Positions 57,634 to 58,903 of a DNA stretch of 58,903 nucleotides are shown piece after piece; the stretch's first letter is position 1; every line of letters begins with the position of its first letter. The notes beneath the pieces are model-generated. The model was not told where the DNA came from. It made no database searches and saw nothing but the letters and a program-made list of their open reading frames with translations. The DNA is taken from contig NZ_JAFRNB010000005.1 of the NCBI RefSeq assembly GCF_017430385.1, forward strand, positions 1-58,903. Direction: 5' to 3'. This DNA is from Treponema sp. (GTDB lineage Bacteria; Spirochaetota; Spirochaetia; Treponematales; Treponemataceae). The translations under genes and the position numbers were made by a program.

Positions 57634-57762
57634 AGGGCGTTCCCGACATTCGTCGGGGCAGGCTATCCGCGGTTCCGCCTTTCGGCTTCATTCCTATCCA
57701 ACCATGCCGTATGGCATGATTGGATAGGAACGGCTTCGCCGCCGCTACTATCCTTAACGCAT
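57634..57762 (+). repeat. Family D GC-rich repeat, copy D2
   Basis: AGGGCGTTCCCGAC, GGCTATCCGCGGTTCCGCC, TTTCGGCTTCATTCC, a 27-bp palindrome around CCATGCCGTATGGCATG, GGAACGGCTTCGCC and GCCGCTACTATCCTTAACGC. It matches D1 closely at both ends, with a different middle palindrome. It lies between the OPT promoter and the 3' end of the RpiB-family gene. Confidence 0.75.
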
Positions 57763-57767
57763 TTGAG

Positions 57768-58400
57768 TTACATTAATTTTTTTACAGCTTCAGCAATTGC
57801 TTCGTCTTTGCAGTCACGGAAGAACAAGTCACTGAATTTTTCACCAGCGAATGCACCTTTTACCAAATCTTTGTCCAAAGATTCGAGAATTTCTACGAAA
57901 GGTTTGAATGCAGCTTCACGAACGCGGTCGAGAATTTTCTTGTTTCGCTGTTCCGGCTCGGCTCGCTCACGAGGATATCCCTGTCCGCTTGGCTCGCAGA
58001 AAAGTTTTTCAAAAATATATTCGAGGTTCAAATCGCCGCCCCAGCCAAAACCGAGCGCGAACGGAATTGAAATTGCGTTTCCGTCGTTAATCTGAGCAAA
58101 AGTGTAAGCATCGAGAGGTGTCGCGACATGACCGCAGATTACACCAGGGAAGCTGTTGAGTGCGAGCATTGCACCTTCGCCAGTTCCGCATCCTGTTACG
58201 ACATAATCAACAGCTTTTGAGTTGAGCAAAGTTGCCGCCAAAATGCCGTTCTGAACATAAGTGAGAGATGGTGACTCGGCTGAGTACATGCCATAGTTTA
58301 CGACTTCAAATCCATGTGCATCAGCGACTTTTTTGAGTGCGTTGTAGATAACAGGATTTTTCGCAGCCTGTGAATTTTCGTTAATAAGTGCAATTTTCAT
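57768..58400 (-). CDS. RpiB/LacAB-family sugar-phosphate isomerase
   Basis: 210 residues. The start KIALINENSQAAKNPVIYNAL and the active-site loop YVVTGCGTGEGAML, with its catalytic Cys, mark the RpiB/LacA/LacB fold. The C-terminal block GQGYPRERAEPEQRNKKIL also fits the family. It interconverts aldose and ketose phosphates; whether ribose-5-phosphate or another sugar is the substrate is open, since it is longer than the ~150-residue canonical RpiB. It is a single gene with an AGGAG site. Confidence 0.85.
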   Translation of the reverse strand: MKIALINENSQAAKNPVIYNALKKVADAHGFEVVNYGMYSAESPSLTYVQNGILAATLLNSKAVDYVVTGCGTGEGAMLALNSFPGVICGHVATPLDAYTFAQINDGNAISIPFALGFGWGGDLNLEYIFEKLFCEPSGQGYPRERAEPEQRNKKILDRVREAAFKPFVEILESLDKDLVKGAFAGEKFSDLFFRDCKDEAIAEAVKKLM

Positions 58401-58489
58401 AAGATTCTCCTGACAATTGATTTAGAAAAATAATAACACGAAAATTTATAGTAGGAAATGTAAAAAAAAGACGGAAATTTTGATTATTT

Positions 58490-58590
58490 GCAGAAATTGC
58501 GCGCCAGCCGTGGAACCCCTTTAGTTGCCCGTGCGAAGGACGGGCAATGGAGCGAAGCGGAAGGGTGGAAGGGCGCAAGCCGGTAAGTTT
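58490..58590. repeat. GC-rich palindromic repeat related to family E (E3)
   Basis: Contains GGAACCCCTTTAGTTGCCCG, the palindrome TTGCCCGTGCGAAGGACGGG, ATGGAGCGAAGCGGAAGG and GGAAGGGCGCAAGCC. The TTGCCCG..ATGGAGCG part parallels copy E1, but the match is partial. Confidence 0.5.
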
Positions 58591-58614
58591 CCGCTTAAAT
58601 TCTTCTTAATCCTA

Positions 58615-58643
58615 TAGACATTTATTTTGTTTTTATATATAGT
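58615..58643 (+). promoter_or_regulatory. Promoter upstream of gdhA
   Basis: TAGACA (58615-58620), 17-bp spacer, TATAGT (58638-58643). The expected start near 58650 is at the foot of the long leader hairpin. Confidence 0.5.
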
Positions 58644-58653
58644 AATTTCCAAG

Positions 58654-58733
58654 ACAAAGGCGTCGTAAATTAACCGCTATAGGTGTGTCCTTATGGATTT
58701 ACTGTGGCGTTTAGTTTATGACGCCTTTTTTGT
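58654..58733 (+). promoter_or_regulatory. Long leader hairpin with T-run before gdhA (candidate attenuator)
   Basis: One extended imperfect stem of about 36 bp. It starts ACAAAGGCGTC/GACGCCTTTTTTGT, continues TAAATTAACCGC/GCGTTTAGTTTA, then CTATAG/CTGTGG and GTGTCC/GGATTTAC with a TTAT loop. Six T follow the GC-rich foot. It would end most transcripts about 50 nt before the gdhA start unless read-through is regulated. It could also be a short stable RNA. Confidence 0.6.
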
Positions 58734-58782
58734 TTCCGTGTGAAGCAATAAGAAAACGCCAGAAATTGAATAGGAGAAAAAA

Positions 58783-58903
58783 ATGGCAATCAAAGAATTT
58801 AACGTTAAGAACGCTTATTGTAAGCGCGTTTGGGACGAGCTCAAAACTCGTTATGCTGACCAGGAGCACTTCTTGCAGGCAGCAGGTCTCGTTTTGGAGA
58901 CTC
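58783..58903 (+). CDS. gdhA: NADP-type glutamate dehydrogenase, N-terminus only
   Basis: Only the first 40 residues are in the window: MAIKEFNVKNAYCKRVWDEL, then a segment ending FLQAAGLVLET. This resembles the N-terminal helices of bacterial hexameric glutamate dehydrogenases (pattern RYADQxEFLQAVxEVLES). AGGAG lies 6 bp before the ATG. The enzyme makes glutamate from 2-oxoglutarate and ammonium. The catalytic domain is beyond the window, so the call rests on the N-terminal match alone. The leader hairpin just upstream suggests regulation after initiation. Confidence 0.75.
   Translation, partial: MAIKEFNVKNAYCKRVWDELKTRYADQEHFLQAAGLVLET

Noticed and set aside
58654..58733. Known riboswitch upstream of gdhA
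   Set aside because: I compared the leader with remembered glutamine, purine and c-di-GMP consensus motifs and saw no match; it is one long hairpin rather than a junction.

Overview
The window looks like a gut- or rumen-type Treponema (Spirochaetota) chromosome segment of moderate GC. This rests on the protein set: a CHASE2 adenylate cyclase next to a FecR-domain protein, many lipoproteins, TPR and SH3 envelope proteins, a 7TM diguanylate cyclase and an EAL protein, a dCACHE chemoreceptor, and a stand-alone DbpA-type RNA-binding domain. The species is not determined. I find 41 protein genes (two cut by the window edges), no rRNA, tRNA, CRISPR array, phage or transposase gene.

Layout. 1-9.5 kb: the 3' part of dnaE, a YggT membrane protein, a lipoprotein with a G10 tract in its promoter, recG, a group-2 sigma-70 factor and a CstA-type transporter. 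9.7-16.2 kb: pth, mazG, clpP, a UPF0158-GNAT fusion, an RNA-binding protein, a metallo-beta-lactamase hydrolase, then on the minus strand a YfcE-type phosphodiesterase and a lipoprotein. 16.2-21.9 kb: a minus-strand operon (exported protein, beta-barrel, FecR protein) diverging from a CHASE2 adenylate cyclase. 21.9-28.3 kb: a tripartite RND efflux operon (TolC-like, HlyD-like, AcrB-like, small PII-like protein) and an RsuA-family pseudouridine synthase. 28.7-43.3 kb: diguanylate cyclase, uvrC, a LamG/FN3 secreted protein, a large TPR protein, an M24 peptidase, murJ, pepF and an adenosine-deaminase-family protein. 43.8-55 kb: mnmG, an SH3 lipoprotein, an ABC-F ATPase, a chemoreceptor, an EAL phosphodiesterase and galE. 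55-58.9 kb: an orphan PqqD-type domain protein coupled to an OPT transporter, an RpiB-family isomerase and the start of gdhA.

The most unusual content is not one gene but a dense set of palindromic, modular repeats. I separate several families by sequence and fold: A (three consecutive hairpins), B (about 150 nt, with compensatory base changes between two copies), C (a structured unit that also sits in frame inside recG and uvrC and, in related form, inside the ABC-F gene), D and E (GC-rich, short-palindrome elements), F and G (elements of convergent intergenic regions), and H (a small element with inverted ends and an internal promoter). Families F and G, and copies of A and B, lie where genes converge; C, D and E relatives lie upstream of or inside genes. 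Several repeat ends appear to provide -35 hexamers or whole promoters.

A second theme is promoter geometry. Many genes (yggT, pth, clpP, a lipoprotein, the CHASE2 cyclase, tolC-like, murJ, pepF and others) have a -10 box ending only 6-7 nt before the ATG, which predicts leaderless mRNAs. This also lets me correct several start codons. All family assignments come from reading motifs by eye; no database search was run.
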